Shown in pieces: positions 55,594 to 64,000 of a DNA stretch of 64,000 nt. This DNA is from Archangium gephyra (GTDB taxonomy: Bacteria; Myxococcota; Myxococcia; Myxococcales; Myxococcaceae): NCBI RefSeq assembly GCF_001027285.1, contig NZ_CP011509.1:8704501-8768500 (forward strand). The letters run 5' to 3'. Below the pieces are notes generated by a model that was not told where the DNA came from, made no database searches, and saw only the letters and a program-made list of their open reading frames with translations. Position 1 is the stretch's first letter; each line of letters begins with the position of its first letter. The position numbers and the translations under genes were made by a program.

Positions 55594-56496
55594 GTGGGAA
55601 GATCGCGCTCGAAGAGGACCGCGCTCCCGCCCAGCGAGCGGCAGCACCCCCGTTCGGATGATCTGGACCTCGTCTCCACGGAGGAGGTCGTCCACCGGTT
55701 GCATGAAGAAGATGAAGCCGCCGTCCGTGCGGTCCGTCCCGCGCTCGTGGAAGTCGCGCGAGTGGCTCGGATCGTCGCGGATGCATTGCGGGCCAATGGC
55801 CGTCTGCTCTACGTGGGCGCGGGTACCAGCGGGCGCCTCGGGGTGCTCGACGCGAGCGAGTGCCCGCCCACGTTCGGAGCCTCCCCTTCCCAGGTGCAAG
55901 CGGTGATCGCCGGTGGACGCCGGGCGATGACGCACGCGGTGGAGGGCGCGGAGGACGACGTCGAGGCCGGCGCCGCGTCGATGATCCGGCTGCGCGTGGG
56001 TCCCCGGGACGTGGTGTGCGGCATCTCCGCGAGTGCCCGGACGCCCTTCGTGCTGGGCGCGCTGGACGAGGCCCGGCGGCGGGGAGCGCGCACGGTGCTG
56101 GTGTGCTGCAACCGGCCAGGTCCCAAGGCGAAGGCGGACCACGTGCTACTGGCCGAGACGGGGCCGGAGTTGGTGGCGGGCAGTACGCGGCTGAAGGCGG
56201 GCACGGCGACGAAGCTGATCCTGAACGCGCTCACCACGACGGCCTTCGTGACCCTGGGGAAGGTGTACCGGGGGCGGATGGTGGACGTGCGGCCCACGAA
56301 CGAGAAGCTGCGCGATCGGGCGGCGCGGATGGTGGCGGAGCTGACGGACCTGAAGCCGGCGGCGGCGAAGCGGCTGCTGGAGCAGGCCGGCCACGAGGTG
56401 AAGGTGGCGCTGGCGATGCACTTCACGGGACTGACCGCGAAGGAAGCGAAGCGCCGCCTGAAGCAAACCACCCTGCGGAAGCTGGCCGATTCCTGA
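55594..56496 (+). CDS. murQ: N-acetylmuramic acid 6-phosphate etherase
   Basis: A 300-residue SIS-domain lyase that cleaves the lactyl ether of MurNAc-6-P to GlcNAc-6-P in cell-wall recycling. LLYVGAGTSGRLGVLDASEC and PPTFG are diagnostic, and AVEGAEDD, CGISASARTPFVLGAL, GPELVAGSTRLKAGTATKL (in parts) and RMVDVRPTNEKL complete it. GTG 55594 has GGAG 7 bases upstream. Partners such as AnmK are not nearby. Confidence 0.93.
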   Translation: MGRSRSKRTALPPSERQHPRSDDLDLVSTEEVVHRLHEEDEAAVRAVRPALVEVARVARIVADALRANGRLLYVGAGTSGRLGVLDASECPPTFGASPSQVQAVIAGGRRAMTHAVEGAEDDVEAGAASMIRLRVGPRDVVCGISASARTPFVLGALDEARRRGARTVLVCCNRPGPKAKADHVLLAETGPELVAGSTRLKAGTATKLILNALTTTAFVTLGKVYRGRMVDVRPTNEKLRDRAARMVAELTDLKPAAAKRLLEQAGHEVKVALAMHFTGLTAKEAKRRLKQTTLRKLADS

Positions 56497-56525
56497 TTCC
56501 CAACCACCCCAACCTCCCCAACCTC

Positions 56526-56546
56526 CCCTCTCCCCTAGGGAGAGGG
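56526..56546. repeat. REP-like perfect hairpin
   Basis: CCCTCTCCC and GGGAGAGGG with a 3-base loop, followed by ACGGGGTGAGGG, between the convergent murQ and hydrolase genes. Sequences of this 'CTCTCCC-GGGAGAGG...GGTGAGGG' type are common intergenic repeats in proteobacteria; here it may also end both transcripts. Confidence 0.6.
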
Positions 56547-56597
56547 ACGGGGTGAGGGTACCCGGGCCATGGGTTCAATCCCTGAGCCCCACCGTCC

Positions 56598-57773
56598 CTA
56601 CCCGCGCAACCACTCCACGGCGCGATCGAACACGGCCGTGAACCCGCGCTCGACCTCCGCCTCGTCGGCCCCCTGAAGGGGAAACGGATTGGCGTGGTCG
56701 TACTCGTACGCCATGTCGAGGATCTCCACCCGCGCGCCGGAGCCCGACAGCGTCCCAGCGACGGCCTCGGCGGGCATGACGCTGTCCTTGCGCAGCGGAA
56801 TCACCCGCATCCGGGGGCCGATCCGCTGGAGGGCGGCCTCGCGTGCGGCATGGAGCCGGTCGTCCCGCACCATGAGCTCGAAGGCCCGGCCCACGGCGTC
56901 CTCCGAGAGCAGCCGGCCCAGCTCGGGCCGGTGCTGCTTGTGTGAGTCGAGCTGATCGAGAAACACGTGCAGCGCCCGGGCGGCGGCGCTGTCGAGAATC
57001 TCCCGGGCCAGGGGTGACGTCTGCGACAGGAGACAGCCTCCGCAGAAGGTCACGAGCCGGGAGTCGGCGAACCGCCCGCCGTCATCGGCCATGAAGAGGA
57101 GCTCGGCCAGGAAGGCGCCGATGGAGTACGCGAAGACATCCAGCCGGGCTCCGGGAGCCAGGAGCGGCTCCTCTCCCCGGTGGACGCTCTCGGACAGGCG
57201 CGAGAGATCCTTCAGGGTGCGGACCCCGGACCAGACGAAGCGCTCCGGCCGGGCGTGGATGCGGGTGCTCAGGGCGGCGTTCGCGAAGCTGGAAGCCTCG
57301 AGCTCCGGCATGCGGCGCATGCGCTCGCGGCTGAGCTGGCGCATGGAGCGAGGGTCGGACCAGAGCGCCGGAGACCTGTCCATGTGGAAGGCGACGGGGA
57401 AGAGGATGACGGGGACGCCGAGCCCCTCGACGAGGGCCTTGGCCCACGGCAGGTACTTCTCCCAGCGGCGCTCGTTGAGGCCATGCAGGAGGACCACGCC
57501 CCGGGAGCTCCGCTCGCACCCGGCCGGCGCGAGCACGCGGTAGGGGAAGTCGAGGTTCTCCTCGACGCCCTCGTCCCGGTCGAGCAATCCCTTGTGGGAC
57601 TCCGGCTCGAGCGCGGCCTCCGGCACCGGGAACGAAGGGGGACTCCCAACGGACGGCTCGGACGCGGAGCGGAACCGGCGCTGATGCAGGACGAGCCCGG
57701 TGTCCATGCTTCCGGCACCCCGCCCGTCCTGAAAGGCCTCGGCGAGCCTGCGGTACGTCCCGATGAAGCTCAT
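56598..57773 (-). CDS. Alpha/beta hydrolase-fold protein
   Basis: A 391-residue protein with a hydrolase-like core. GVVLLHGLNERRWEKYLPWA carries the oxyanion His-Gly, FAYSIGAFLAELL is the nucleophile elbow (AYSIG in place of GxSxG), and FLDQLDSHKQH and DMAYEYDHANPF contain possible acid and His residues. No signal peptide. It looks like a DUF6051-type protein, which is only a pattern impression. ATG 57773 has GGAGG close upstream. Confidence 0.72.
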   Translation of the reverse strand: MSFIGTYRRLAEAFQDGRGAGSMDTGLVLHQRRFRSASEPSVGSPPSFPVPEAALEPESHKGLLDRDEGVEENLDFPYRVLAPAGCERSSRGVVLLHGLNERRWEKYLPWAKALVEGLGVPVILFPVAFHMDRSPALWSDPRSMRQLSRERMRRMPELEASSFANAALSTRIHARPERFVWSGVRTLKDLSRLSESVHRGEEPLLAPGARLDVFAYSIGAFLAELLFMADDGGRFADSRLVTFCGGCLLSQTSPLAREILDSAAARALHVFLDQLDSHKQHRPELGRLLSEDAVGRAFELMVRDDRLHAAREAALQRIGPRMRVIPLRKDSVMPAEAVAGTLSGSGARVEILDMAYEYDHANPFPLQGADEAEVERGFTAVFDRAVEWLRG

Positions 57774-57891
57774 GCAACCCCTCCGACGGGAGACCGCCCT
57801 CCCGCGCCCCCATGGTGTCACGAGGACGAAGGGCAGGACAGGGCCACCCCAGCACCCTGCCCTGCCCCCGGTTCATCCCGAGAAGGTGGCG

Positions 57892-59700
57892 TTACGGCGC
57901 GGAACAGCTGTTCCCGACGGTCTGGCCGACGGAGAACAGCAAGGCCTCCTTCAGCGTGCCCGGCTGATCCGCGCGGTAGAAGCCGCCGCGGCCCGCCAGC
58001 GCGATGCTCTGGAGCATGGGGCTGCTGTCACCGTAGCCGACAACGAACGTGCGCACCGTCTGGCTGCCGCCCATGTCGCTCCGCAGATCCGTGTGCGACA
58101 GGAAGAAGGCCACGTCATCCATGAAGTTCTTGTTGCCCACGCCCAGGCCGGCCGGCCAGTTGTACTCGGTGTAATCACACGCCGCCTTGGTGGTGCCAAA
58201 CAGGTGGCAGTAGTTCACCCCTCCCACGTTGGGGTTCGTTGCGGGGTTGGCCGCATCGAACGTGAGCAGCGAACCATCGGGGTGCCTGGCGCCATTGACC
58301 TCGAGAATGTCCATCATCTTGGTGATGGGCACCGAGTTGTCGGACCGGGGCGCGCCAGCGCTCACCACGATGATGTTGTTGCTCTGTGAGGCATTGCAGA
58401 CGGATTTGTCAGACCCGGTGCCCTCCCAGGGCTGGCCCGGCAGGTACTTGCCGGTATAGGGGTCCGAATAGGGCGTCTTGAGCCACTCCTTGGCGTCCAC
58501 GCCCCAGAAGGCACCCGGCTTGCCGGTGTAGGGGTCGTCGTAGGTTCCACCATTGCAGCAGCCCGGCCAGCCGAAATATCCGGGACTGATGGGCTGCTGG
58601 AACCAGGACCCCCAGCGGTTGTCCGCCACCTGCGAGGAGAAGTAGCCACCCAGTCCGAAGAGGGCCTCACCGATGGAGCGCTCGTTGTTGCGGAACTTCA
58701 CCTCGTTGACGGCTTGCCTCAGCCTGGGCCGGTTCAGCGCCGCCTCGTTGAGGGTGGGGTAGGACTGGTCGCACGACGGACGGAGCTTCTCGCGCATCTC
58801 CGGCGGGTCGAACCAGCCATGGTCCTCACCGAAGGTGGCCACGCCCATGCGGACGTTGATCACCGAGCTGATGACGTCCTTGAGCGCCTTGCGCGCCACC
58901 ACGAACTTGGGCGGACGCACGTTGAGCACGCGGCCACTGACCACCCACTTGCGGAACGCCTCGGGGGGAAGTGGTGGCTCGTCCAATTCCCGGATGGGGC
59001 CCGCCTGACCCGGATTGGTGGCCTGGGTCTTGGAAGTCACGATCGGACCCCGCCACCACCCCTTGGTGCTCAGACACGTCATGCACTCGTTCATGAGCGG
59101 CGCGTTGCCGGTGGACCCGCCATAGGGGTAGTCCGTCGTGTCCCAGCCCACGCTCGCGTAGCAGGCCGACAGCGTATCCCCGTAGCTGTTCAAGGGGCCC
59201 GAGAAGTCGTTGCCGTTGATGGACCACGGGCCCTCCTTCACGTTCCAACCGAGGCGCCGGCCGCGCGAGAAGTAGAACCGGTTCGGGTCGAAGAACGGCG
59301 AATTCAGGTTGCTGTCGGAGTCAAAGGGAATGGCGCCATTCTTCGCCGGATCCACGCTGGCCTTGTCGAACCAGCTCATCGCGGACACCAGCGCCGGGTC
59401 CGAGCAGCCCGTGTTGATGGCCAATCCCGCGGACCCTTCCCCTCCCAGGTCACCCCGGGCGGGGCTCGTGGGCGTGGGGTAGTAGCCGGGCGTGAAGGCC
59501 TCGGGCAGGTACTGCGGGTAGTCCTGCATGGCCTCGCTGTTGTCCAGCAGGAAGACGACTCCCGGCGGGACCTGCTGCGCCTGGGCCGGCAGGGACAGCA
59601 GCCCCGAGACCCCGGCCGCCATCACCCCCACCGTCAATCCCAGCCGCTGGCCGAGTGGCCGCCTCGAAAAAGCTACACGTCTGCCCAAATCACTGTGCAT
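57892..59700 (-). CDS. VWA/PilY1-like secreted protein
   Basis: A 602-residue protein with a signal peptide (VGVMAAGVSGLLSLPAQA, cleavage near residue 41). VVFLLDNSEAMQDY is a von Willebrand A-like start with the DxSxx metal site, as in the N-terminus of PilY1-type pilus tip proteins, and GVATFGEDHG, IIVVSAGAPRSDN and TFVVGYGDSSP fit the rest of the VWA domain. It is too short to hold the PilY1 C-terminal propeller. Ten or so cysteines occur in the mature part. AGGAG lies 8 bases before ATG 59700. A surface or pilus-linked role is inferred. Confidence 0.7.
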   Translation of the reverse strand: MHSDLGRRVAFSRRPLGQRLGLTVGVMAAGVSGLLSLPAQAQQVPPGVVFLLDNSEAMQDYPQYLPEAFTPGYYPTPTSPARGDLGGEGSAGLAINTGCSDPALVSAMSWFDKASVDPAKNGAIPFDSDSNLNSPFFDPNRFYFSRGRRLGWNVKEGPWSINGNDFSGPLNSYGDTLSACYASVGWDTTDYPYGGSTGNAPLMNECMTCLSTKGWWRGPIVTSKTQATNPGQAGPIRELDEPPLPPEAFRKWVVSGRVLNVRPPKFVVARKALKDVISSVINVRMGVATFGEDHGWFDPPEMREKLRPSCDQSYPTLNEAALNRPRLRQAVNEVKFRNNERSIGEALFGLGGYFSSQVADNRWGSWFQQPISPGYFGWPGCCNGGTYDDPYTGKPGAFWGVDAKEWLKTPYSDPYTGKYLPGQPWEGTGSDKSVCNASQSNNIIVVSAGAPRSDNSVPITKMMDILEVNGARHPDGSLLTFDAANPATNPNVGGVNYCHLFGTTKAACDYTEYNWPAGLGVGNKNFMDDVAFFLSHTDLRSDMGGSQTVRTFVVGYGDSSPMLQSIALAGRGGFYRADQPGTLKEALLFSVGQTVGNSCSAP

Positions 59701-60164
59701 GTCACGGGCTCCTGGGGATGGATGCGTCAACGCCTCACACGGCCACGGCCGGTCTCGAGGCGGCAATCTTGATACCGCAACGAGCAAGCATTTGTACATG
59801 CCCAAATCAAACATTGACATGAAATCCCCATCCCATCCGCCCCTGAAACAAAGGTGCCATGAGAGCGAAAGACACATCATGCAAGACCATGCAGGGATTG
59901 CGGTGTGCAGGGATTGCGGTGTGCAAGAGTTGCGGTGCGCAAGGTTTGCGGGGTCCGCGGCCCCCCGGGATCCTCGTACGTGATTCTCTGTATGGCGTTG
60001 AGACCCCGGAAACGGAACGGCTCCGTCCGCCCAGTCAAGGGATGGAGCCGCGTATCCGGCCGGGATTGACTCCGGGTGCGGGTGGATTTCATGGCGCGGG
60101 CGGGGGGAACGGTGCAAATTGCCCGGCCGCCTACCTCAAGGCGAACTTCAAGGAGTCCGCACGA
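59701..60164. other. 464-base gap between VWA and GST genes
   Basis: No supported gene. The left part (59740-59890) is AT-richer than its surroundings and likely holds the divergent promoters. The 11-mer TGCCCAAATCA occurs twice (about 59682 and 59798). A 16-bp tandem repeat lies at 59891-59954. The GST frame stays open upstream to ATG 59859 but has no family similarity there. Confidence 0.5.
59891..59954. repeat. Four 16-bp tandem repeats
   Basis: Units GCAGGGATTGCGGTGT twice exactly, then GCAAGAGTTGCGGTGC and GCAAGGTTTGCGGGGT. The period is constant. It may be an operator array or slippage product in the GST leader. Confidence 0.75.
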
Positions 60165-60773
60165 ATGAAGCTCTACTACTCCCCGGGTGCCTGCTCGCTG
60201 TCGCCGCACATCGTCCTGCGCGAGGCGGGCCTGACGTTCGACATCGAGAAGGTGGACCTGCGCAGCAAGAAGACGGAGTCCGGCAAGGACTTCACCACCA
60301 TCAACCCCAAGGGCTACGTCCCGACCCTGCAGCTCGATGACGGCAGCATCCTCACCGAGGGCCCGGCCATCGTTCAGTACCTCGCCGACAAGGCGCCCCA
60401 GAGCAAGCTCGCCCCGGCCAACGGCACCATGGAGCGCTACCGCCTCCAGGAGACGCTCAACTTCATCAGCACCGAGCTGCACAAGGGCTTCAGCCCCCTC
60501 TTCAACCCCACCTATCCCGAGGACGCGAAGAAGATCGTCACCGAGAACCTCTTCAAGCGCTTCGCCTACCTGAACACCTTCCTCGAGAAGGGCCCCTACC
60601 TCACGGGCGAGCAGTTCACCGTGGCCGACGCCTACCTCTTCACCGTGCTGGGCTGGACGGCGTTCGTGAAGATCGACCTGGGCCAGTGGCCGGTGCTCAA
60701 GGCCTACCACGCGCGCGTGGCCGGCCGTCCCGCCGTGCAGGCGGCCCTCAAGGCCGAGGGGCTGCTGAAGTAA
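60165..60773 (+). CDS. Glutathione S-transferase, beta-like
   Basis: A 202-residue GST. MKLYYSPGACSLSPHIVLREAG carries Cys10, the residue that forms a mixed disulfide in bacterial beta-class enzymes. NPKGYVPTLQLDDGSILTEGPAI is the glutathione-binding loop with its cis-Pro (in parts), and FTVADAYLFTVLGW the C-terminal domain motif. AAGGAG stands 9 bases before ATG 60165. A 12-bp hairpin follows the stop. Confidence 0.93.
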   Translation: MKLYYSPGACSLSPHIVLREAGLTFDIEKVDLRSKKTESGKDFTTINPKGYVPTLQLDDGSILTEGPAIVQYLADKAPQSKLAPANGTMERYRLQETLNFISTELHKGFSPLFNPTYPEDAKKIVTENLFKRFAYLNTFLEKGPYLTGEQFTVADAYLFTVLGWTAFVKIDLGQWPVLKAYHARVAGRPAVQAALKAEGLLK

Positions 60774-60785
60774 GTCCCTGAAGTC

Positions 60786-60817
60786 CCCGGTGCCCGGGCC
60801 TCCACGGTCCGGGCACC
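60786..60817 (+). terminator. Hairpin after GST gene
   Basis: Stem GGTGCCCGG (60789-60797) and CCGGGCACC (60809-60817), extended by three inner pairs to a 5-base loop. No T-run follows, so it is a terminator by position only. Confidence 0.45.
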
Positions 60818-60895
60818 CCGTGCGCGAGAGGAATGGGCAGCGATGGCGCGGCCGTGCTGTAGTCGGCGCCCCTGTTCCGGACCGGAGACCGCACG

Positions 60896-62215
60896 GTGAA
60901 ATCCCTCCCCCTCCTCGCCCTCGTCCTCGCCGCGATTGTCTGGCCCGCCGCCCCCGCGCGCGCCGCGAAGGCCCCCTCCCCCGCCCTCGAGGGCCTCGAT
61001 GCGCTCTACCCCGAGCTCGACGCCCTCTACAGGGATCTGCACCAGAACCCGGAGCTCTCCCACCAGGAGGAGAAGACCGCGGCGAAGCTCGCCGAGCGCC
61101 TGCGCGCGCTGGGCTTCGAGGTGACGCCGAAGGTGGGCGGCCATGGCGTGGTGGCCGTGCTGCGCAACGGCAAGGGCCCCACGGTGCTGCTGCGCACCGA
61201 CATGGATGCGCTCCCGGTGGAGGAGAAGACGGGGCTGCCCTACTCCAGCAAGGCGACGGCGAAGGATGAGACGGGCCAGGGCGTGTCCGTGATGCACGCC
61301 TGCGGGCATGACGTCCACATGACGACCTGGGTGGGCACCGCCACCCTCCTGGCGCGCGCGAAGGACCGGTGGCGTGGCACGCTCGTCATGGTGGGCCAGC
61401 CCGCAGAGGAGCGCGGCAGCGGCGCGCGGGGAATGCTCGCGGATGGCCTCTACAAACGCTTCCCCAAGCCGGACTTCGCAGTGGCCCTCCACAACAGCGC
61501 CAGCGCCGTGGCGGGCTCCATCGAGTACGTGGCCGGCTATGCCCTGGCCAACGTGGACTCCGTGGACATCACCCTCTACGGCAAGGGCGGGCACGGCGCC
61601 TACCCGCACACCACCGTGGATCCCATCGTGCTCGCGGCCCGCACCATCCTCTCGCTACAGACGCTCGTGAGCCGGGAGAAGTCCCCGCTCGAGCCCGCGG
61701 TGGTGACGGTGGGCTCCATCCACGGCGGCACCAAGCACAACATCATCCCGGACGAGGTGAAGCTCCAGCTCACCGTGCGCTCCTACAAGCCCGAGGTCCG
61801 CAAGCAGCTCCTCTCCGGCATCGAGCGCGTGGTGAACGCCGAGGCCACCGCGGCCAACGCGCCTCGCAAGCCCGAGGTGTCCGTCTCCGAGGGCACTCCC
61901 GCCACCTACAACGATCCGGAGCTGACGAAGCGGCTGGTCGGCGCCATCACCCGGGTGCTCGGCAAGGAGAACCTCCGCGAGGCCACGCCCGTCATGGGCG
62001 GCGAGGACTTCTCCGAGTACGGCCTCGCCGGAGTCCCCGCCGTCATGCTCTGGCTGGGCACCGTCGAGCCCAAGCGGCACGCGGAGGCGAAGGCAGCCGG
62101 AGAGACGCTCCCCTCGCTGCACTCGCCCCTCTTCGCCCCGGACCGCGAGCGGACGCTGCGCACCGGCGTCACCACCCTGACCACCGCCGCCCTGGAGCTG
62201 CTGGGCAAGCCCTAG
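60896..62215 (+). CDS. M20 family amidohydrolase, exported
   Basis: A 439-residue M20D-type peptidase/amidohydrolase (IAA-amino acid hydrolase or N-acyl aminoacylase type). A signal peptide (LALVLAAIVWPAAPARA) suggests periplasmic location. RTDMDALPVEE and MHACGHDVHMT hold metal ligands, QPAEERGSGARGM the catalytic Glu pair, GKGGHGAYPHTTVDP the dimerisation lid, and PVMGGEDFSEY the last ligand. GTG 60896 was used. Confidence 0.9.
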   Translation: MKSLPLLALVLAAIVWPAAPARAAKAPSPALEGLDALYPELDALYRDLHQNPELSHQEEKTAAKLAERLRALGFEVTPKVGGHGVVAVLRNGKGPTVLLRTDMDALPVEEKTGLPYSSKATAKDETGQGVSVMHACGHDVHMTTWVGTATLLARAKDRWRGTLVMVGQPAEERGSGARGMLADGLYKRFPKPDFAVALHNSASAVAGSIEYVAGYALANVDSVDITLYGKGGHGAYPHTTVDPIVLAARTILSLQTLVSREKSPLEPAVVTVGSIHGGTKHNIIPDEVKLQLTVRSYKPEVRKQLLSGIERVVNAEATAANAPRKPEVSVSEGTPATYNDPELTKRLVGAITRVLGKENLREATPVMGGEDFSEYGLAGVPAVMLWLGTVEPKRHAEAKAAGETLPSLHSPLFAPDRERTLRTGVTTLTTAALELLGKP

Positions 62216-62386
62216 CGGTAAGCAAAGCCAGTACCGGGGTTAAAAGGCGGGCAAAGCCGTAGCCCTCTTTTTGAACATTTCTCGCTGTTTCGCGCGAAAC
62301 AGGAAGTGAGCCGCAACACCCAGTGCCGGTGCTGCCAACCCGTGGTGAACGGAAGTATAAGGCACAAGCCGTTCCTTGAGCTTCAC

Positions 62387-62974
62387 ATGAATGAAATCTT
62401 CCAGAGCCTAGAAAAACTCTTTACGACGTTCAGTTTGGGCCGACTTCTCTTTTGGACCATCATTGTGGCGGTGGCGCTAAAGGGGTTGATCATTTACGAA
62501 GGACTGAGTGGGCACTTCGCTTTAGGAGAAATGGAGCGCAAGGCCGCACTGCTCAAGGAACTTCATGCGCTCGCCAAGGAAGGCATTCCAAAGGACGAGC
62601 ACCTCAGGCCTGCCTATTTATCTCTAGTGGAACAAGTGAAGGGGTACCATGGCCAATCCATCACACAGCTCGATGTGGATTGGCGCTTCTTGGTTTCGAA
62701 ATTTTGGGTTGGTACTTGGCTCGGCCTACTGCTCTTTCTTTGGCTCTTTACCCAGATTGTCATCGCCGCACCTCCAACTGAGGACAGCCCGCAGAAGACA
62801 GCCGCAAACATGCTCGGGTTGGCGATTTTCGGTGGCGTGCTAAGCTTGGTGGTTCCCCGACTCGCGCAAAGCTTGTACCTGCATGGGCTCATCCTCGCGC
62901 TCTCGCAGTTGAGCCTATTACTTGCACTTACCTGGCTCCAGAAGCGCCATCGCAAGAAACAGGACTCAGTGTAG
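62387..62974 (+). CDS. Membrane protein of unknown function, low G+C
   Basis: A 195-residue protein with about four hydrophobic segments (near 17-34, 101-122, 142-160, 163-178) and a charged helical stretch between the first two. No family was recognised. G+C here is about 50% (two 60-base lines counted at 47% and 55%) against about 70% elsewhere, with A/T-ending codons, so it is probably foreign DNA. ATG 62387 is preferred to GTG 62306, whose AGGA is too close. Confidence 0.55.
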   Translation: MNEIFQSLEKLFTTFSLGRLLFWTIIVAVALKGLIIYEGLSGHFALGEMERKAALLKELHALAKEGIPKDEHLRPAYLSLVEQVKGYHGQSITQLDVDWRFLVSKFWVGTWLGLLLFLWLFTQIVIAAPPTEDSPQKTAANMLGLAIFGGVLSLVVPRLAQSLYLHGLILALSQLSLLLALTWLQKRHRKKQDSV

Positions 62975-63296
62975 TCACTACACTACTTCGGTGGCGACGT
63001 CGCGCCGTGCTCACATCTACTTAGCGTCTGATTGCGAAAGGCGGCAGAGGGTTGGAACTCTAGGGAAGATGAGTGGCTACGCACGCGAAAGACTCGTGCG
63101 CAGCCCACTTCTGGTGAAGCGAACCAAGCAACATCAGCTTGAGCAGGGATGCGAGCAAGCGCTTCGAACATGGAGGCCTACGTGAGCACCTATCTGCACC
63201 CGGCGCACCGCCGAGCCATGCTTGTGGTACCCGAGCGCCCGTAGGGGCGTCTCAAGTCAGTTCCCTCCACCGGAAGCCCGTCGACTGGATGCGCGG
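62975..63296. other. 322-base gap, foreign-looking
   Basis: No supported gene. Composition is still below average up to about 63240. Several short open frames exist on both strands but none has a ribosome site, conserved motif or coding bias. It could be the eroded end of a horizontally acquired segment. Confidence 0.45.
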
Positions 63297-64000
63297 TCAG
63301 TCGCAGACGCCGCAATCACTCATGCAGCTCTCGGCGATGGTCCCGGTGCCGCACTTCTCGGTGATCTGACACGTGCCATCTCCGCACCTGTAGATCTCCT
63401 CCTTGCGGATGCGGGTGGTGACGGGCTGGTAGGTGATGCCGTTGTAGGTGCAGGACGTGTAGAACTTCTTCGACGAGTCCTGGACGCAGAAGTTGCCGCA
63501 GTTGCCGCGAAGCCGGACGAGCGGCAGGCACTCCTGGTTCGTGTTGTTCTCCACGGTGGAGAGGGCGCAGCCGCGTGCGGTGCTGTCCTCGACGTGGAGC
63601 GGAGGGGCATCGCTGGCGGCGTAGATCCCCTCGTTGTTGAAGAGGTTGCCGAAGAAGCAGCCCTCGCGCGCGGAGAACGTCGTGAGCTCCGAGGACGTAT
63701 AGGAGATGGTCACCGCCTTGGCGTTCTTGCCCAGCACGGACATGGGGATGCGGATGCCATACTTGTTGCCATGGGCGGCGAGGCAGGCGGAGACGACCTG
63801 CTGCTCCTTCACGGTGGCGGGCTTGCCGCTGGCCCAGTCCGGCGCCAATCCCAGATTCCCCTTCCAGCTGTAGGTGGTACCCGTGCTGGGACTGGTGTAG
63901 GTGCGCGTCTGCCCCGAGGGGACCGCGCACTGCACCAGGTAGCTCATCAGCATGTTGCGCAGCGCCGGTTCCCCCTGGAACCAGGAATGGAACGCCGTGG
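63297..64000 (-). CDS. Cysteine-rich secreted protein, 5' end outside window
   Basis: The frame is open from the right edge, so the N-terminus is missing; about 234 residues are visible. It starts (in the window) with HSWFQGEPALRNMLMSYLVQCAV, followed by a beta-rich region with about 14 cysteines (REGCFFGNLFNNEGIYA, RLRGNCGNFCVQD). It closes with CGDGTCQITEKC, then ESCMSDCGVCD, a short Cys pattern seen in secreted myxobacterial proteins. Likely exported; function unknown. Confidence 0.68.
   Translation of the reverse strand, partial: TAFHSWFQGEPALRNMLMSYLVQCAVPSGQTRTYTSPSTGTTYSWKGNLGLAPDWASGKPATVKEQQVVSACLAAHGNKYGIRIPMSVLGKNAKAVTISYTSSELTTFSAREGCFFGNLFNNEGIYAASDAPPLHVEDSTARGCALSTVENNTNQECLPLVRLRGNCGNFCVQDSSKKFYTSCTYNGITYQPVTTRIRKEEIYRCGDGTCQITEKCGTGTIAESCMSDCGVCD

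Noticed and set aside
59859-60164. N-terminal extension of the GST by 102 codons
   Set aside because: In frame but without similarity to GSTs, and AAGGAG stands correctly before ATG 60165.
62975-63296. Transposase remnant in the low-G+C gap
   Set aside because: Short frames were read on both strands, but none showed a transposase motif or terminal inverted repeats.

Overview
The window is about 70% G+C and densely packed with bacterial genes. Many start at GTG or TTG, and many neighbours overlap by the 4-base ATGA/GTGA arrangement. The gene content points to a myxobacterium (order Myxococcales, probably the Cystobacter/Archangium/Myxococcus side): class III nucleotide cyclases, a WD40-nSTAND protein, CHAT and C25-like proteases, a YqjD/YqjE-like block, lipoproteins, and cysteine-rich secreted proteins with CGDG-type motifs. 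This assignment is inferred from gene content and was not tested by a search.

Left part (1-10134): envelope and TPR-type proteins of unknown role, a CsgG-like lipoprotein-type protein, OsmC, a deoxyhypusine-synthase-like enzyme, a PHP phosphoesterase and a cytochrome P450.

The most unusual block is 10173-18582. A CHAT (caspase-like) protease fused to a degenerate SIR2-like domain overlaps by 4 bases an nSTAND ATPase that carries a membrane segment and about 11 WD40 repeats at an exact 42-residue period. Converging on this pair is a C25/gingipain-like caspase-fold protein whose GTG start overlaps the stop of a methyl-accepting chemotaxis-type receptor. Two copies of a CCTCGCGAGG palindrome and a 37-base dyad sit directly before the CHAT start. 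The set resembles, in parts, a eukaryotic apoptosome (NB-ATPase plus WD40 sensor plus caspase) and is the best candidate here for an undescribed conflict or cell-death system.

Respiration and cyclic nucleotides (18794-30434): nuoA-nuoB, a terminator-like hairpin, a membrane class III adenylate cyclase, then nuoC-D-G-H-I, a thioredoxin-like 2Fe-2S protein, and a convergent CHASE2-type cyclase with altered catalytic residues. NuoH and NuoI both end in histidine-rich tails. nuoE, F and J-N are not in the window.

Middle (30528-43359): lipoproteins, a five-gene run of small membrane proteins like the enterobacterial yqjD/yqjE set, an EEP-family phosphatase/nuclease, an M23 endopeptidase, a TetR - enoyl-CoA hydratase - BKACE operon, an XRE regulator and an AMIN-domain protein with an internal tandem repeat.

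Right part (43560-64000): alpha/beta hydrolase, folC and accD; a Crp-like regulator joined to a class II cAMP phosphodiesterase; purM-purN-DUF523; a Bpt-type aminoacyl transferase; a flavin monooxygenase with a perfect 20-bp palindrome in front and a frameshifted TetR gene upstream; a phytoene-desaturase-like oxidoreductase; rpmB, murQ, a VWA/PilY1-like protein, a GST and an M20 amidohydrolase. A stretch of much lower G+C (about 62220-63250) holds one membrane protein of unknown function. The window ends inside a cysteine-rich secreted protein.

No tRNA, rRNA, CRISPR array or intact insertion sequence was recognised.
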